A DNA stretch of 64,000 nt from Nocardia brasiliensis (GTDB lineage Bacteria; Actinomycetota; Actinomycetes; Mycobacteriales; Mycobacteriaceae): assembly GCF_011801125.1 (NCBI RefSeq), contig NZ_CP046171.1:806001-870000 (forward strand), read 5' to 3'. Numbering within the stretch: position 1 is the first letter of the stretch; each line of letters begins with the position of its first letter. This document shows positions 40,648 through 49,246 of the stretch, one piece after another. Below the pieces are notes generated by a model. It was not told the origin of the DNA and did not search any database. It saw only the letters and a list, made by a program, of their open reading frames with translations. Position numbers and translations under genes: made by a program.

Positions 40648-41946
40648 ATGGCGACTCCGGGTGGGATCGGTAGCGGGGCAAGGTTCGTCGGCGCGGCAGC
40701 ATCCACCCGGACGCGCAGATCGGTGCGCGTCGGCCTGGTCAGACTCGGATTAGCGGCCGCGGTCGCGCTGCTGACGGCGACGCCGCTCGGTGCGCCGGGG
40801 ACGGCGCGTGCCCAGATCCCGCCGCCGGACGCGGACCCCTTCTACGCGGCCCCCGCCGACCTCGCCGCCTACGCCGACGGCGCGATCGTGGACTCCCGCC
40901 AGACCGCGTTGTTCGGTCTGCCGCTGCCGGTTTCGACCTGGCAGGTGAAGTATCGGAGCACCGACGCCGAGGGCAACCCGATCGCGGACATCGCCACCGT
41001 CATGGTGCCGACGCGGCCGTGGCCCGGCCCTGGACCGCGGCCGCTGCTGTCGTATCAGATCGCCGAGGACAGTCTCGGCACGCGCTGCGCGCCGTCCTAC
41101 GCGCTGCGCGGCGGTGGCGATCTCGGCGGCGCGCAAGCCCTGATCGACACCCCGTTCATGGCCGATGCGCTGCGCCGCGGCTGGGCGGTGGTGACCAGTG
41201 ACCACGAGGGACCGCAGGCCCGGTTCCTGGACGGGGTCAACTCGGGCCACGGTGTGCTGGACGGCATCCGGGCCGCACGCGCACTGCCCGCGGCCGGTCT
41301 CGGGCCGCAGACGCCGGTCACGGCGTGGGGATATTCGGGTGGGGCGTTCGCGACGCTGTGGGCGGCGCAGTTGCAGCCGCGCTACGCGCCCGACATCCGG
41401 TTCGCCGGCATCGCCGCGGGTGGCCTGCCGTCGAACTGGCCCGCCATCGCCGAGCACGTGGACGGTACCGGCCAGGCCGGGCTGGCCGTGCTCATCCTGC
41501 TCGCGGCGATCACCGATCAGCCGAGCGCCGGTGTGGCCGACCTGCTCAACGACCGCGGCCGCGCGATGCTGGCCGCCGACGGCAACGCGTGCGGTCCGGA
41601 TCTGGTGACGAAGTACGTCGGGGCACGGGTCGACGACTACGCCGCGGTACCGGACCTGCTGTCGCATCCCACCTTTCGCGCCGCCACGGCAGGCCAGGAG
41701 CTGGGCGAGCCCGCTCCGGTCGTGCCGATGTACCTGTACCACAGCACCACCGACGACGTGATCCCCCCGGCAGGTTTCACCGATCTGGTGGGCCGCTACT
41801 GCGCGCAGGGTGCCGACGTCACCTTCCACGATTCGCCACTGCCCGGCCACAACCCGGCCGCGGTGGGCGAAGCGTTCGGCGCTATGGACTACCTCGCCGC
41901 CCGCGTGGCAGGCGTCCCGGTGTCACCCGGCTGCCACCCGCGCTAG
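40648..41946 (+). CDS. Secreted lipase (LIP family)
   Basis: A 432-residue alpha/beta-hydrolase with a long N-region and signal (VRLGLAAAVALLTATPLGAPGTARAQ, cleaved near residue 55). PPPDADPFYAAPADLAAYADGAIVDSR is the typical LIP-family mature start. The nucleophile elbow is AWGYSGGAFATLW. Acid and base are in YHSTTDDVIPP and PLPGHNPA. Cysteines (TRCAPSY, GNACGP, GRYCAQG, PGCHPR) could give two disulfides. It resembles secretory lipases used on triacylglycerols. ATG 40648 is chosen because of the leaderless -10 box. Confidence 0.9.
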   Translation: MATPGGIGSGARFVGAAASTRTRRSVRVGLVRLGLAAAVALLTATPLGAPGTARAQIPPPDADPFYAAPADLAAYADGAIVDSRQTALFGLPLPVSTWQVKYRSTDAEGNPIADIATVMVPTRPWPGPGPRPLLSYQIAEDSLGTRCAPSYALRGGGDLGGAQALIDTPFMADALRRGWAVVTSDHEGPQARFLDGVNSGHGVLDGIRAARALPAAGLGPQTPVTAWGYSGGAFATLWAAQLQPRYAPDIRFAGIAAGGLPSNWPAIAEHVDGTGQAGLAVLILLAAITDQPSAGVADLLNDRGRAMLAADGNACGPDLVTKYVGARVDDYAAVPDLLSHPTFRAATAGQELGEPAPVVPMYLYHSTTDDVIPPAGFTDLVGRYCAQGADVTFHDSPLPGHNPAAVGEAFGAMDYLAARVAGVPVSPGCHPR

Positions 41947-41963
41947 CCCGCCGCCGCGCAAAA

Positions 41964-42006
41964 CGAAGCGGCGCGCACCGGCACTCGGCCGGTGCGCGCC
42001 GCTTCG
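41964..42006. terminator. Perfect 19-bp terminator hairpin
   Basis: CGAAGCGGCGCGCACCGGC (41964-41982) pairs fully with its complement at 41988-42006 around the loop ACTCG. It sits between the convergent lipase gene and the gene at 42015, so it can stop both. It is the strongest hairpin noticed in the window. Confidence 0.88.
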
Positions 42007-42014
42007 GGTGCGCG

Positions 42015-42665
42015 TCAGTTCTTGGGGCTGCCGTCGTTCATCCACTTGGTGGTGCCCGGCGGGGCGGTCAGGGTGCTGATCAGGTCGATGCCCGCGATGA
42101 TCAGCGTGGGCCCACCGGCGATGATGGTGCCGATGATGCCACCGACCGCCGCGCCCGCCAGCACGCTGGCGATCACCGTCGGGCCGCCGAGAATGCCGGT
42201 CAGGCCGACCAGCGCGCCGATCGCGGTGCCGATGAAACCACCGACCGCGGTGGCGATGCCGAACTGCGACAGGAACGCGTCCTGGGCGCGCTGATTCTCA
42301 TACGGCGAGGCGATCTCCGTCGCGGGCACCGGACGGGCCTTCGACGCGTCCTTCACCACGGTTAGCTCCAGGGTCCGGCCCGCATCGTTGATCGCGTGCG
42401 GTAGCGGATATTCCATGCCGTCCTGCCGGAAGGCCAGCGGCATGGTCACGACGGTATTGCCTGCCTCGTCCTTCACCGCGACCGCGGCGCCGGAGACTTC
42501 GAACGATCCGCCGGTGAGCGTGGTGATGATCTTGTCGCCCACCAGGTTCGACGTGTAGCCGATATCGTTGGCCGCCGCGGCGGGTGCCGCGTACGAGGTG
42601 CCCGCGCCGACGGCGACCGCCGCGACGAGAGGCATGGCAGCCGCAGTGATCTTGCGGAGAATCAT
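42015..42665 (-). CDS. Exported hypothetical protein with glycine-zipper C-terminus (DUF8020-like)
   Basis: A 216-residue secreted or envelope protein. Signal peptide ITAAAMPLVAAVAVGAGTSYAAPAAA (to about residue 31) is followed by a beta-rich domain (about 32-120: VGDKIITTLTGGSFEVSGAAVAVKDEAGNTVV, MPLAFRQDGMEYPL) and a hydrophobic Gly/Ala-rich region (GIATAVGGFIGTAIGALVGLTGILGG...AGAAVGGIIGTIIAGG) that could insert in a membrane. This layout matches a Nocardia family I recall as DUF8020, function unknown. ATG 42665 is preferred to the upstream frame. Confidence 0.72.
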   Translation of the reverse strand: MILRKITAAAMPLVAAVAVGAGTSYAAPAAAANDIGYTSNLVGDKIITTLTGGSFEVSGAAVAVKDEAGNTVVTMPLAFRQDGMEYPLPHAINDAGRTLELTVVKDASKARPVPATEIASPYENQRAQDAFLSQFGIATAVGGFIGTAIGALVGLTGILGGPTVIASVLAGAAVGGIIGTIIAGGPTLIIAGIDLISTLTAPPGTTKWMNDGSPKN

Positions 42666-42886
42666 TCGGGTGTTCCCATCTTCATCAGGTTTCGAGCATT
42701 GGAGAACGCCGCGCACGCCGAATTTCCTTCCCCCACTGCGGTGCGCGGACCACCATGTGATGCAAACAACAGCTACTCCACAGATAACTGTACCGCCCCG
42801 AACGCGATCGGCCCGAAAAATAGGGGGTGTTCTTCCGGTTTAAAATTCGCGAGTTATGTTATAGCCGTTGGCTATTCACGTAGAAC

Positions 42887-43564
42887 TCAGCGCAGAACGT
42901 TGACCGCACGGGCGATGACCAGCGCCGCGAGTACGAGCGAGATCGCCGACTGCGCCATCATCATCGCCTTCGCCCAGCGCGTCATCGGCATCACGTCGGT
43001 CGGGCTGAAGGCCGTGGCGTTCGTGAAAGACAGATACAGGTAGTCCATGAACTGGGGCTCCCAATCCGGGTCGGTCAGTTCCGGGTTCTGCATCTGAACA
43101 AACAAGAAGTCCGGCAATGGTTTTCGTGCGTATGCCCGAGCTGCCGGACCACCCCGATCGAACTCCCAGTAGCCGAGTCCGAACACCACGACGTTGGTCA
43201 GCCAGATCGCGGCCCCGGAGCCGAGCAACCGCGCTGGATCGTCGCTGAGCGTCCCGTCGATCAATCCCATGACCAGGTGATATGCCGAATATGCGGTGGC
43301 GATCGCGAGCAGGCCGACCAGTATCAGCCCGCCGAGTCGCAGCCAGTTCTCCGCTTTGTCCCGCCGCAGCGGGTCGGCGACCGCCAGCACGACCGCCAGC
43401 AAACCCTCCAGTACGGGCAGCAACCAGCCGGGCTCCGGCAAGAACCGGTCCGGTAGCGCGATCTGTAATCCGATCATGGCCAGCACGGCCACCGACGTCG
43501 CGAGCCGGGATTCCCCGGTGGTCCTGCGCTGCCAAGCCGGTATCGCGTCGTCGCCGTCGCTCAT
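42887..43564 (-). CDS. DUF1345 membrane protein
   Basis: A 225-residue integral membrane protein with about six hydrophobic segments (LATSVAVLAMIGLQIALP, WLLPVLEGLLAVVLAVADP, LGGLILVGLLAIATAYSAYHL, GAAIWLTNVVVFGLGYWEFD, and the C-terminal MMAQSAISLVLAALVIARAVNVL). DYLYLSFTNATAFSPTDVMPMTRWAK near the end is the signature of DUF1345, which looks like a channel pore loop. Function unknown. It is in line with, and 55 bp after, the EcfT gene, but probably separate in function. Confidence 0.82.
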   Translation of the reverse strand: MSDGDDAIPAWQRRTTGESRLATSVAVLAMIGLQIALPDRFLPEPGWLLPVLEGLLAVVLAVADPLRRDKAENWLRLGGLILVGLLAIATAYSAYHLVMGLIDGTLSDDPARLLGSGAAIWLTNVVVFGLGYWEFDRGGPAARAYARKPLPDFLFVQMQNPELTDPDWEPQFMDYLYLSFTNATAFSPTDVMPMTRWAKAMMMAQSAISLVLAALVIARAVNVLR

Positions 43565-43619
43565 CCGGTCAGTATCGCCCGCCGGCCGGCCGTGTTCCGG
43601 GAGGCGAGGCGGTCGCGGC

Positions 43620-44360
43620 CTAGAGCAACGCGAGACCGAGGGCGAACGCGCCGCCGCACACCGCGAACACGATCGTCAGTGCGATGGCGTCGCGTCGTCC
43701 CGGTGCGCTTGGGTGGGCGGCGAGCTCGCCGGTGCCGCCGCGCGCCGAGATCGCTTCGCCGAGTTCGCCTGCGCGCCGGGTGGATACGGCCATGGCGGCG
43801 GTGAGGATGTCGATCAGCACGTTCTCGGTGGCCAGATAGAGCGCGCCCTCTTTGGGCCGGAGCTTGCGCGCGGCGCGCAGCACCCGGATCTCGTCCATCA
43901 GCAGCGGCAGACCACGCAGGGTGAGCGCGACGACCACGGCCCATTCGTCCACGGGCACACGGAGTTTGCGCAGCGGCGCGCCGAGCTTGGCCAGCGCGGG
44001 CGCGATATCGCTCATCGGCGTCGTCCAGGCCACCAGGAAGGACGCGGCCACCATGATCAGGCCGAAGATCGTCACCTGGGCGTAGCGCAGCAGAGCCTGA
44101 CCGCCGACCGGCAGGTTGATCAGTGCGCCTGCGACCAACAGTGCCCAGAACCACCAGGGCAGCCGGGGCAGGGTGCCGAGGGGCAGCCGGGCCACCACCC
44201 CGATGAATATCAGGAAGGCGATCAGGATGCCGAGCACCGGCCAGGTCGGCAAGACCATCAGCAGCAGGCTGATCACGAAGGTCGCGATCATCTTGGTGCC
44301 CGCCCAGAGCCGGTGCACCGGACTCTGCACCGGCACCTGCCGAAACAGCACGAGGCTCAT
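43620..44360 (-). CDS. ECF transporter transmembrane subunit EcfT
   Basis: A 246-residue CbiQ/EcfT-type permease with five to six membrane segments. The coupling helices carry the family motifs: ALTLRGLPLLMDEIRVLRAARKLRPKEG and STRRAGELGEAISARG (the Ala-Arg-Gly signatures that bind the ATPases). With the fused gene upstream it makes a complete ECF importer. The ATG overlaps a 12-13 codon ORF that links it to that gene. The mycobacterial relative is Rv2325c. Confidence 0.9.
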   Translation of the reverse strand: MSLVLFRQVPVQSPVHRLWAGTKMIATFVISLLLMVLPTWPVLGILIAFLIFIGVVARLPLGTLPRLPWWFWALLVAGALINLPVGGQALLRYAQVTIFGLIMVAASFLVAWTTPMSDIAPALAKLGAPLRKLRVPVDEWAVVVALTLRGLPLLMDEIRVLRAARKLRPKEGALYLATENVLIDILTAAMAVSTRRAGELGEAISARGGTGELAAHPSAPGRRDAIALTIVFAVCGGAFALGLALL

Positions 44361-44398
44361 CGGCGCACCTCGCCGGGTGTCGTGGCGTGGTCCATCAT
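44357..44398 (-). CDS. Thirteen-codon ORF linking the ECF ATPase and EcfT genes
   Basis: The frame MMDHATTPGEVRR overlaps the stop of the ATPase gene (ATGA) and its own stop overlaps the EcfT start (ATGA). GGAGG lies 3 nt before its first ATG and 6 nt before its second. It may be only a re-initiation bridge that couples EcfT translation to the ATPase, not a functional peptide. Confidence 0.35.
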   Translation of the reverse strand: MMDHATTPGEVRR

Positions 44399-46524
44399 CG
44401 ACCTCCGTGCTCGAGGCCCCACGCCGCGTCGCCGGGTCGGGTCGCGGGCGAGGCGGGGTGCGGATCGGATTGGGGTGCGGCGGTTTTCGGCGCCGGTGCG
44501 ACCTCGGTCGCCGACTCGGCGGCGAGCAGCCGCCCGGCCCGCAGGTGCACCGTGCGGTCGCACACCGCGGCCATATCCGCGACGTCGTGCGAGATGACGA
44601 TCAGGGTCAGGCCGGAATCGCGCAGCCGCGCAAGCAGTTCCACGATATCGGCGCGACCCTCGGGATCGAGTCCGGCCAGCGGCTCGTCCAGCACCACCAC
44701 CTGCGGGTGGCTGGCCACGATCGCCGCGAGCACCACCCGCTTGGCCTGGCCGCCGCTGAGCTCCTCGATGGACCTGGCCGCCAGCGAGCGATCCAGGCCG
44801 ACGGCGTCCAGCGCGCGCCCGACCGCGCCGGAGCCGGTCGCTCGCCCGCCCCAGTCCGCGATCTCCGCGCCGACCGTCTGCTTCTGCAACTGCAACCGCG
44901 AATGCTGGAACGCCAGCTCCACCCGGCCGATCTGCTTGGTGATCGACTTGCCCGCGAGTTCGCAACGGCCGGAGCTGGGTTCGATCAGCCCGGCCATGAT
45001 CCACGCGAGGGTGGACTTGCCGGATCCGTTGCCGCCGACCACGAGCAGCGCCTCGCCGCGTCGCACCGTGAGATCGACCGAATCCAGCGCCGCTGCCTCC
45101 CACGGCGTGCCGCGGTTGTAAGTGTGTCGGACGCCGCGCAATTCGAGCAGGGTCTCGCCCATCGGCCTGCGCCGGGCGTCGCGGGCCGGCCGGGGCCAGG
45201 CGGGCAGGCTGTCCACCGCGCGGCCGTCGGCCAGATGCACAACCCGGTCGGCCGCGTCGGCGTCGGCCTCGTGGTGGGTCACCAGCACCACGGCCATGCC
45301 GTGTCGTTTCGGCAGTGCGGCAAGCAGTTCCACGAGTTCGCGGCGGCCGTCGGGATCGATCATCGAGGTCGCTTCGTCGGCGATGAGCAGCGCTGGCTTG
45401 CGCGCCAGCGCCGCGGCGACCGCGAGCCGCTGCTGCTGCCCGCCGGACAGGGTCGCGGTCTCCTTCGCGCCCATTCCCGCCAAGCCGACCTCGCCGAGCA
45501 ACGCCTCGACGTCCACCTCGGCGGCGAGATCCGGTGGCAGGCCCCACACCACGTCGTCGGCGACGAGCACACCGAGGGTCTGGCTCTCCGGTCGCTGCAT
45601 CACCAGCGCGGTGCCACCGGGGTGGCCGAGCCCGGCCGAGCCCGGCCGTTCGACCGTCCCGGAGGTGGGCGGTAGGCCGGCGAGCAGGCGGGTCAGCGTC
45701 GACTTGCCAGAGCCGTTGTGCCCGACCACTGCGACGAACTCGCCGACGTCGACGGTCAGGTCGATATCGCGCAGCGCGTCGCGATGAGCCTGCGGGTAGC
45801 GGAACCCGGCGCCCCGCAAGCTCACCGGCAGCGGTCCGATCGGCCGGTCGTCGGGCGGTGCGTCGAGCCGGTCGGTGCCGGGCAGCCAGGCCAGCCGGTC
45901 CAGCACCGAGCCGAGCACGAACCAGGAGAACATCGTGGTGGTCACGATGCCGAGCGCGGCGCCGCCCCCGACCCACAGCCACCACCAGCGCAGCACCGAA
46001 TCGGTGAGGTCGGCCGCGGCCCGGCCGAGCGGTTCCAGCTGGGGCTGGCGCGCCGCGAGATCCTGGATGCCGCGCGAGGCGTTGCGGATGTTGTCGAACA
46101 GCAGATTGCGCGTCGCGGTGACCACCTGGAGAAAGCCGACCGAGAAGGCGGCCCAGGCCAGCCCGGCCAGCACCGAGAGCCCGAACACCGTCGCGAAGCC
46201 GCCGCCGCGGCGCTTCTGGACGCCGATGATGCCCGCGACCGTCGAGGTCATCAGCAGGCCGATGGTGGCGAGCAGGCCCGTCGCGACGAAGGTGACCATG
46301 GTGGCCGCGATCGCGGCGGTGAGCAGCGCGCGCAGCCGGAAGCGGTGCGCGATCATGCCCATCGGCACCGCCGCGACCAGATTCAACGCGGCGGCCATCG
46401 GGATCACCGAGCCGACGGTGACCAATCCCACGGTCGCGCCGCCGAGCACCGCACCGGTGGCCAGCTCGATCGGACGCAACGGCCCGTGTTCGGCCGGTTT
46501 GTCAGTTCTCGGCAGTCCACTCAC
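44395..46524 (-). CDS. Fused ECF transporter: S-like membrane domain plus two ATPases
   Basis: A 709-residue protein with three parts. The N-terminal membrane domain (about 1-230, five to six spans, DUF2232/S-component-like) is followed by ATPase 1 (Walker A VGHNGSGKST, LSGGQQQRLAVAAALA, LLIADEATSMID) and ATPase 2 (Walker A VGGNGSGKST, LSGGQAKRVVLAAIVA, VVLDEPLAGLD, a Q-loop in AFQHSRLQLQ). This S-A-A fusion followed by EcfT matches M. tuberculosis Rv2326c-Rv2325c. The vitamin or metal imported is unknown; no riboswitch is seen upstream. GTG 46524 is the likely start. Confidence 0.88.
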   Translation of the reverse strand: MSGLPRTDKPAEHGPLRPIELATGAVLGGATVGLVTVGSVIPMAAALNLVAAVPMGMIAHRFRLRALLTAAIAATMVTFVATGLLATIGLLMTSTVAGIIGVQKRRGGGFATVFGLSVLAGLAWAAFSVGFLQVVTATRNLLFDNIRNASRGIQDLAARQPQLEPLGRAAADLTDSVLRWWWLWVGGGAALGIVTTTMFSWFVLGSVLDRLAWLPGTDRLDAPPDDRPIGPLPVSLRGAGFRYPQAHRDALRDIDLTVDVGEFVAVVGHNGSGKSTLTRLLAGLPPTSGTVERPGSAGLGHPGGTALVMQRPESQTLGVLVADDVVWGLPPDLAAEVDVEALLGEVGLAGMGAKETATLSGGQQQRLAVAAALARKPALLIADEATSMIDPDGRRELVELLAALPKRHGMAVVLVTHHEADADAADRVVHLADGRAVDSLPAWPRPARDARRRPMGETLLELRGVRHTYNRGTPWEAAALDSVDLTVRRGEALLVVGGNGSGKSTLAWIMAGLIEPSSGRCELAGKSITKQIGRVELAFQHSRLQLQKQTVGAEIADWGGRATGSGAVGRALDAVGLDRSLAARSIEELSGGQAKRVVLAAIVASHPQVVVLDEPLAGLDPEGRADIVELLARLRDSGLTLIVISHDVADMAAVCDRTVHLRAGRLLAAESATEVAPAPKTAAPQSDPHPASPATRPGDAAWGLEHGGR

Positions 46525-46556
46525 GGCACAAGTCTGCCACCCCGCGCCGGGTCGGC

Positions 46557-48014
46557 TCAGTCCGCGGAGGTGAGGGTGTAGTCGGCCGGGTTCAGGGTGC
46601 GGAGGCGTCGGCGGTAGCTGGTCTGCGAGCCGGGCCAATTGTTGGTGATGCGGCCCGCCGCGTTGCGATACCAGCTCGAGCAGAAGTTCCACGGCGTGCG
46701 GGCCAGCCGTCGCTGGAGCGCGTCGTTGAACCGTTGCTCCCGCTCGGCGCGCACCTCGAGCCGCCGTCCGTCACCGAGCAGCGCGACCGCCTGCCGGATA
46801 TAGCGGGCCTGGGATTCGATCATGTAGATGATCGAGCCGACCCCGAGGTTGGTGTTCGGGCCGTAGATCAGGAACAGGTTGGGGAACTCCGGCACGGCGA
46901 TGCCGTAGTAGGCGTGCGCCCCGTCGGCCCAGACGTCGGCCAGCTTGCGGCCCGCGCGCCCGTAGATGTCCATCGGCCAGAGGAATTCGGTGCCCTTGAA
47001 GCCGGTGCCGTAGATGATCACGTCCGCCGGATGCACGGTGCCGTCGGCGGTGCGCACGCCCTGCGGCACCACCTCGGTGATGGCGGTGGTCTCCACGCGC
47101 ACGTTCGGCTGGGTCAGGGCGGGGTAGTAGTCGTTGGAGAACAGCCCGCGCTTGCAGCCGATCGGGTAGTCGGGGGTGAGCTCGGCGCGCAACTGTGGAT
47201 CGGTCACCTGCTTGTGCAGATGGCGTTCGGCGATCCGCGCCACCAACCGTGCGATGGCCGGGAACTCCACCAGGCCGAGCGAGACGAACTCGGCGATCGC
47301 CCACCAGCCGAACCGCTCGACCAGCAGCGCACCGGGCAGGCGGGCGAACAGCTTGTGCTGGATCGGCGAGTAGTCGGTGTCGAACTTGGGGAGTACCCAG
47401 GCCGGTGTGCGCTGGAACAGGGTCAGCTCGGCCACCCGGGGCTGGATCTCGGGGATGTACTGGATGGCGCTGGCCCCGGTGCCGATGCAGGCGACCCGCT
47501 TGCCGGTCAACTCCACGGTGTGCTCCCACTGCGCGGAATGGAACGCCGCGCCCGCGAACGTGTCGAGTCCCGCGATATCCGGCAGGGCGGGCCGGGACAG
47601 CTGGCCGACCGCGGGGATCAGCACGTCCGCGGTGTGTGCGGCGCCGTCGGCGGTGTGCACCGTCCAACGCGCGGTGGCGTCGTCGAACTCGGCGTCGCTC
47701 ACCTCGGTGCCGAAGCGGATCGCGTCGAGCACGCCGTTGCGTTCGGCGACCCCACGCAGGTAGTCGTGAATGGCGCGGCGCCCCGAATACCGCTGCGGCC
47801 AGTCCGGCTTCGGCTCGAAAGAGAACGAGTACAGCGGGGACGGCACGTCGCACGCGGCGCCGGGATAAGTGTTCTCCCGCCACACCCCACCGAGATCGGC
47901 GGCCCGCTCCAGCACGGTGACATCATGAAACCCGTTGCGGCGCAACTCGATCGCCATCCCTATGCCACCGAACCCCGCACCGATGATCAACACCGACGGC
48001 CGCCGACCCATCAT
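46557..48014 (-). CDS. Baeyer-Villiger-type flavin monooxygenase
   Basis: A 485-residue class B flavoprotein monooxygenase. FAD motif VLIIGAGFGGIGMAIELRR; YPGAACDVPSPLYSFSF after it; the BVMO fingerprint FAGAAFHSAQW (F-x-G-x3-H-x3-W, about residues 153-163); NADPH motif RVACIGTGASAIQ; and YGTGFKGTEFLWP. C-terminal IYGPNTNLGVGSIIYMIESQARY is typical. It would insert oxygen next to a carbonyl or oxidise an N/S atom using NADPH. AraC gene lies divergently 174 bp away. AGGG before tandem ATGs. Confidence 0.9.
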   Translation of the reverse strand: MMGRRPSVLIIGAGFGGIGMAIELRRNGFHDVTVLERAADLGGVWRENTYPGAACDVPSPLYSFSFEPKPDWPQRYSGRRAIHDYLRGVAERNGVLDAIRFGTEVSDAEFDDATARWTVHTADGAAHTADVLIPAVGQLSRPALPDIAGLDTFAGAAFHSAQWEHTVELTGKRVACIGTGASAIQYIPEIQPRVAELTLFQRTPAWVLPKFDTDYSPIQHKLFARLPGALLVERFGWWAIAEFVSLGLVEFPAIARLVARIAERHLHKQVTDPQLRAELTPDYPIGCKRGLFSNDYYPALTQPNVRVETTAITEVVPQGVRTADGTVHPADVIIYGTGFKGTEFLWPMDIYGRAGRKLADVWADGAHAYYGIAVPEFPNLFLIYGPNTNLGVGSIIYMIESQARYIRQAVALLGDGRRLEVRAEREQRFNDALQRRLARTPWNFCSSWYRNAAGRITNNWPGSQTSYRRRLRTLNPADYTLTSAD

Positions 48015-48101
48015 GTGACCCTCCGCACAATCGAAGCTCCCTCCACTCTAGGACCCCACCACCCATCCAATCGAGAAATTCGGCCACATAGGACGCGGGC
48101 C

Positions 48102-48172
48102 GCTTGGAGCGCTTGCGAGTCACGAATGTGCGAGGCTGCTTGGAGCGCTTGCGAGTCACGAATGTGCGAGGC
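48102..48172. repeat. Two direct 35-bp repeats in the BVMO-araC intergenic region
   Basis: The 35-bp unit at 48102-48136 (starting GCTTGGAGCGCTTGCGAG, ending AATGTGCGAGGC) recurs exactly at 48138-48172 after one base, a 36-bp period. The second copy ends 5 bp before the TACTGT -10 box of the AraC gene. The spacing, direct orientation and place suit two AraC-protein sites, but an accidental duplication is also possible. Confidence 0.8.
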
Positions 48173-48176
48173 CGCA

Positions 48177-48182
48177 TACTGT
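48177..48182 (+). promoter_or_regulatory. -10 box of the AraC gene
   Basis: TACTGT ends 5 nt before GTG 48188, with no Shine-Dalgarno. It supports a leaderless or near-leaderless message and fixes the start within a frame that is open through the repeats. Confidence 0.45.
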
Positions 48183-48187
48183 GCGCT

Positions 48188-49246
48188 GTGGAGCGGGTGC
48201 AGGATCCGGGAATCCGTGACTGGAACTTTCCGCGCGGGATAGCCAGCGTGGCGCTGATGGTCGCCTACGCGGGGGAGTGCGGCGTGCCTGTCGGGCGCAT
48301 GCTGGCGGGGACCGGTCTCACCGAACCGTTGCTGCGCGACCCGGACGCGCAGATCGCCGCGCATGTGGAGCTCGCGGTGATCCGTAATCTGGTCCGCGAG
48401 CTCGCCGACCGGCCCGCGGTGGGGGTGGAGGTGGGCCGCCGCTATCGGATCACAACCTTCGGCATCTTCGGTTTCGCGTGCGTCAGCAGCCCGACCCTCG
48501 GTGAGGCGATCTCGTTCGCGCTGCGGTATCTGGAGCTGAGTTTCACCTTCTGCCTGCCGGTCGCCGAGTGGCGCGAGGGTGAGTTCGTGGCCTGGGTGCA
48601 CGACGAGTTGATTCCCGCCGACGTGCGTCAGTTCCTGGTGGAGCGCGACGTCACCGCCATGCATCAGGTGATGAGCGATCTGCTCGGCAGGCAGCTGCCG
48701 CTGGCCAGGGCCGAATTCCGGTTCCAGGAACCGGCGTACGCCGACCGGATCGAAGCGGTGACGGTGGTGCGGCCGCGGTTCGGGCAGCCACGCAATCTGT
48801 TCGCCATCGACCCGGCGGTGCTGGATCAGCCGCTGCCCCAGGCGAACGAGCAGACCTGGGCCATGTGCCTGGCCCAGTGCCGTGATCTGGTGCACCGCAG
48901 GCGCGCCCGTACCGGCATCGCCGCCGAGGTGCGCGCGCTGCTGGTGCCCGGCGGTCTGGAGGGTTTCGCCGCGCCGCCCGGAATCGATTCCGTCGCGCGC
49001 GATCTCAACATCAGTACGCGCACCCTGCGCCGTCATCTGGACGCGGCGGGCACCAGCTACCGTGCCCTGCTCGACGAGGTGCGTCGCGCGCTGGCCGAGG
49101 AAATGCTGACTACCACACCGCTTTCGGTGAGCGATGTGGCGATCCGGCTCGGCTACGCCGAATCGTCCACCTTCATCTACGCCTTCAAACGCTGGACCGG
49201 TTCGACCCCGGCCGCCTACCGCCGCGAACGCGCACTACGCCGCTGA
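48188..49246 (+). CDS. AraC family transcriptional regulator (OruR/ArgR-like)
   Basis: A 352-residue activator. The N-terminal ligand domain (Arabinose_bd type, to about residue 215: FPRGIASVALMVAYAGECGVP, ELADRPAVGVEVGRRYRITTFGIFGFACVSSPTLGEAI) is joined to a C-terminal double helix-turn-helix (VARDLNISTRTLRRHLDAAGTSYRALLDEVRRALAEEML, then VSDVAIRLGYAESSTFIYAFKRWTGSTPAAYRRER). It is divergent from the monooxygenase gene, so it probably activates that gene in response to its substrate. Frames starting further upstream run through the direct repeats and are not used. Confidence 0.92.
   Translation: MERVQDPGIRDWNFPRGIASVALMVAYAGECGVPVGRMLAGTGLTEPLLRDPDAQIAAHVELAVIRNLVRELADRPAVGVEVGRRYRITTFGIFGFACVSSPTLGEAISFALRYLELSFTFCLPVAEWREGEFVAWVHDELIPADVRQFLVERDVTAMHQVMSDLLGRQLPLARAEFRFQEPAYADRIEAVTVVRPRFGQPRNLFAIDPAVLDQPLPQANEQTWAMCLAQCRDLVHRRRARTGIAAEVRALLVPGGLEGFAAPPGIDSVARDLNISTRTLRRHLDAAGTSYRALLDEVRRALAEEMLTTTPLSVSDVAIRLGYAESSTFIYAFKRWTGSTPAAYRRERALRR

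Noticed and set aside
46525..46556. A riboswitch upstream of the ECF transporter
   Set aside because: Only 32 bp separate it from the monooxygenase stop, too little for a vitamin riboswitch, and no conserved box is seen.
48102..48172. Direct repeats considered as a CRISPR array
   Set aside because: Only two units with a 1-bp gap, no spacers and no cas genes.
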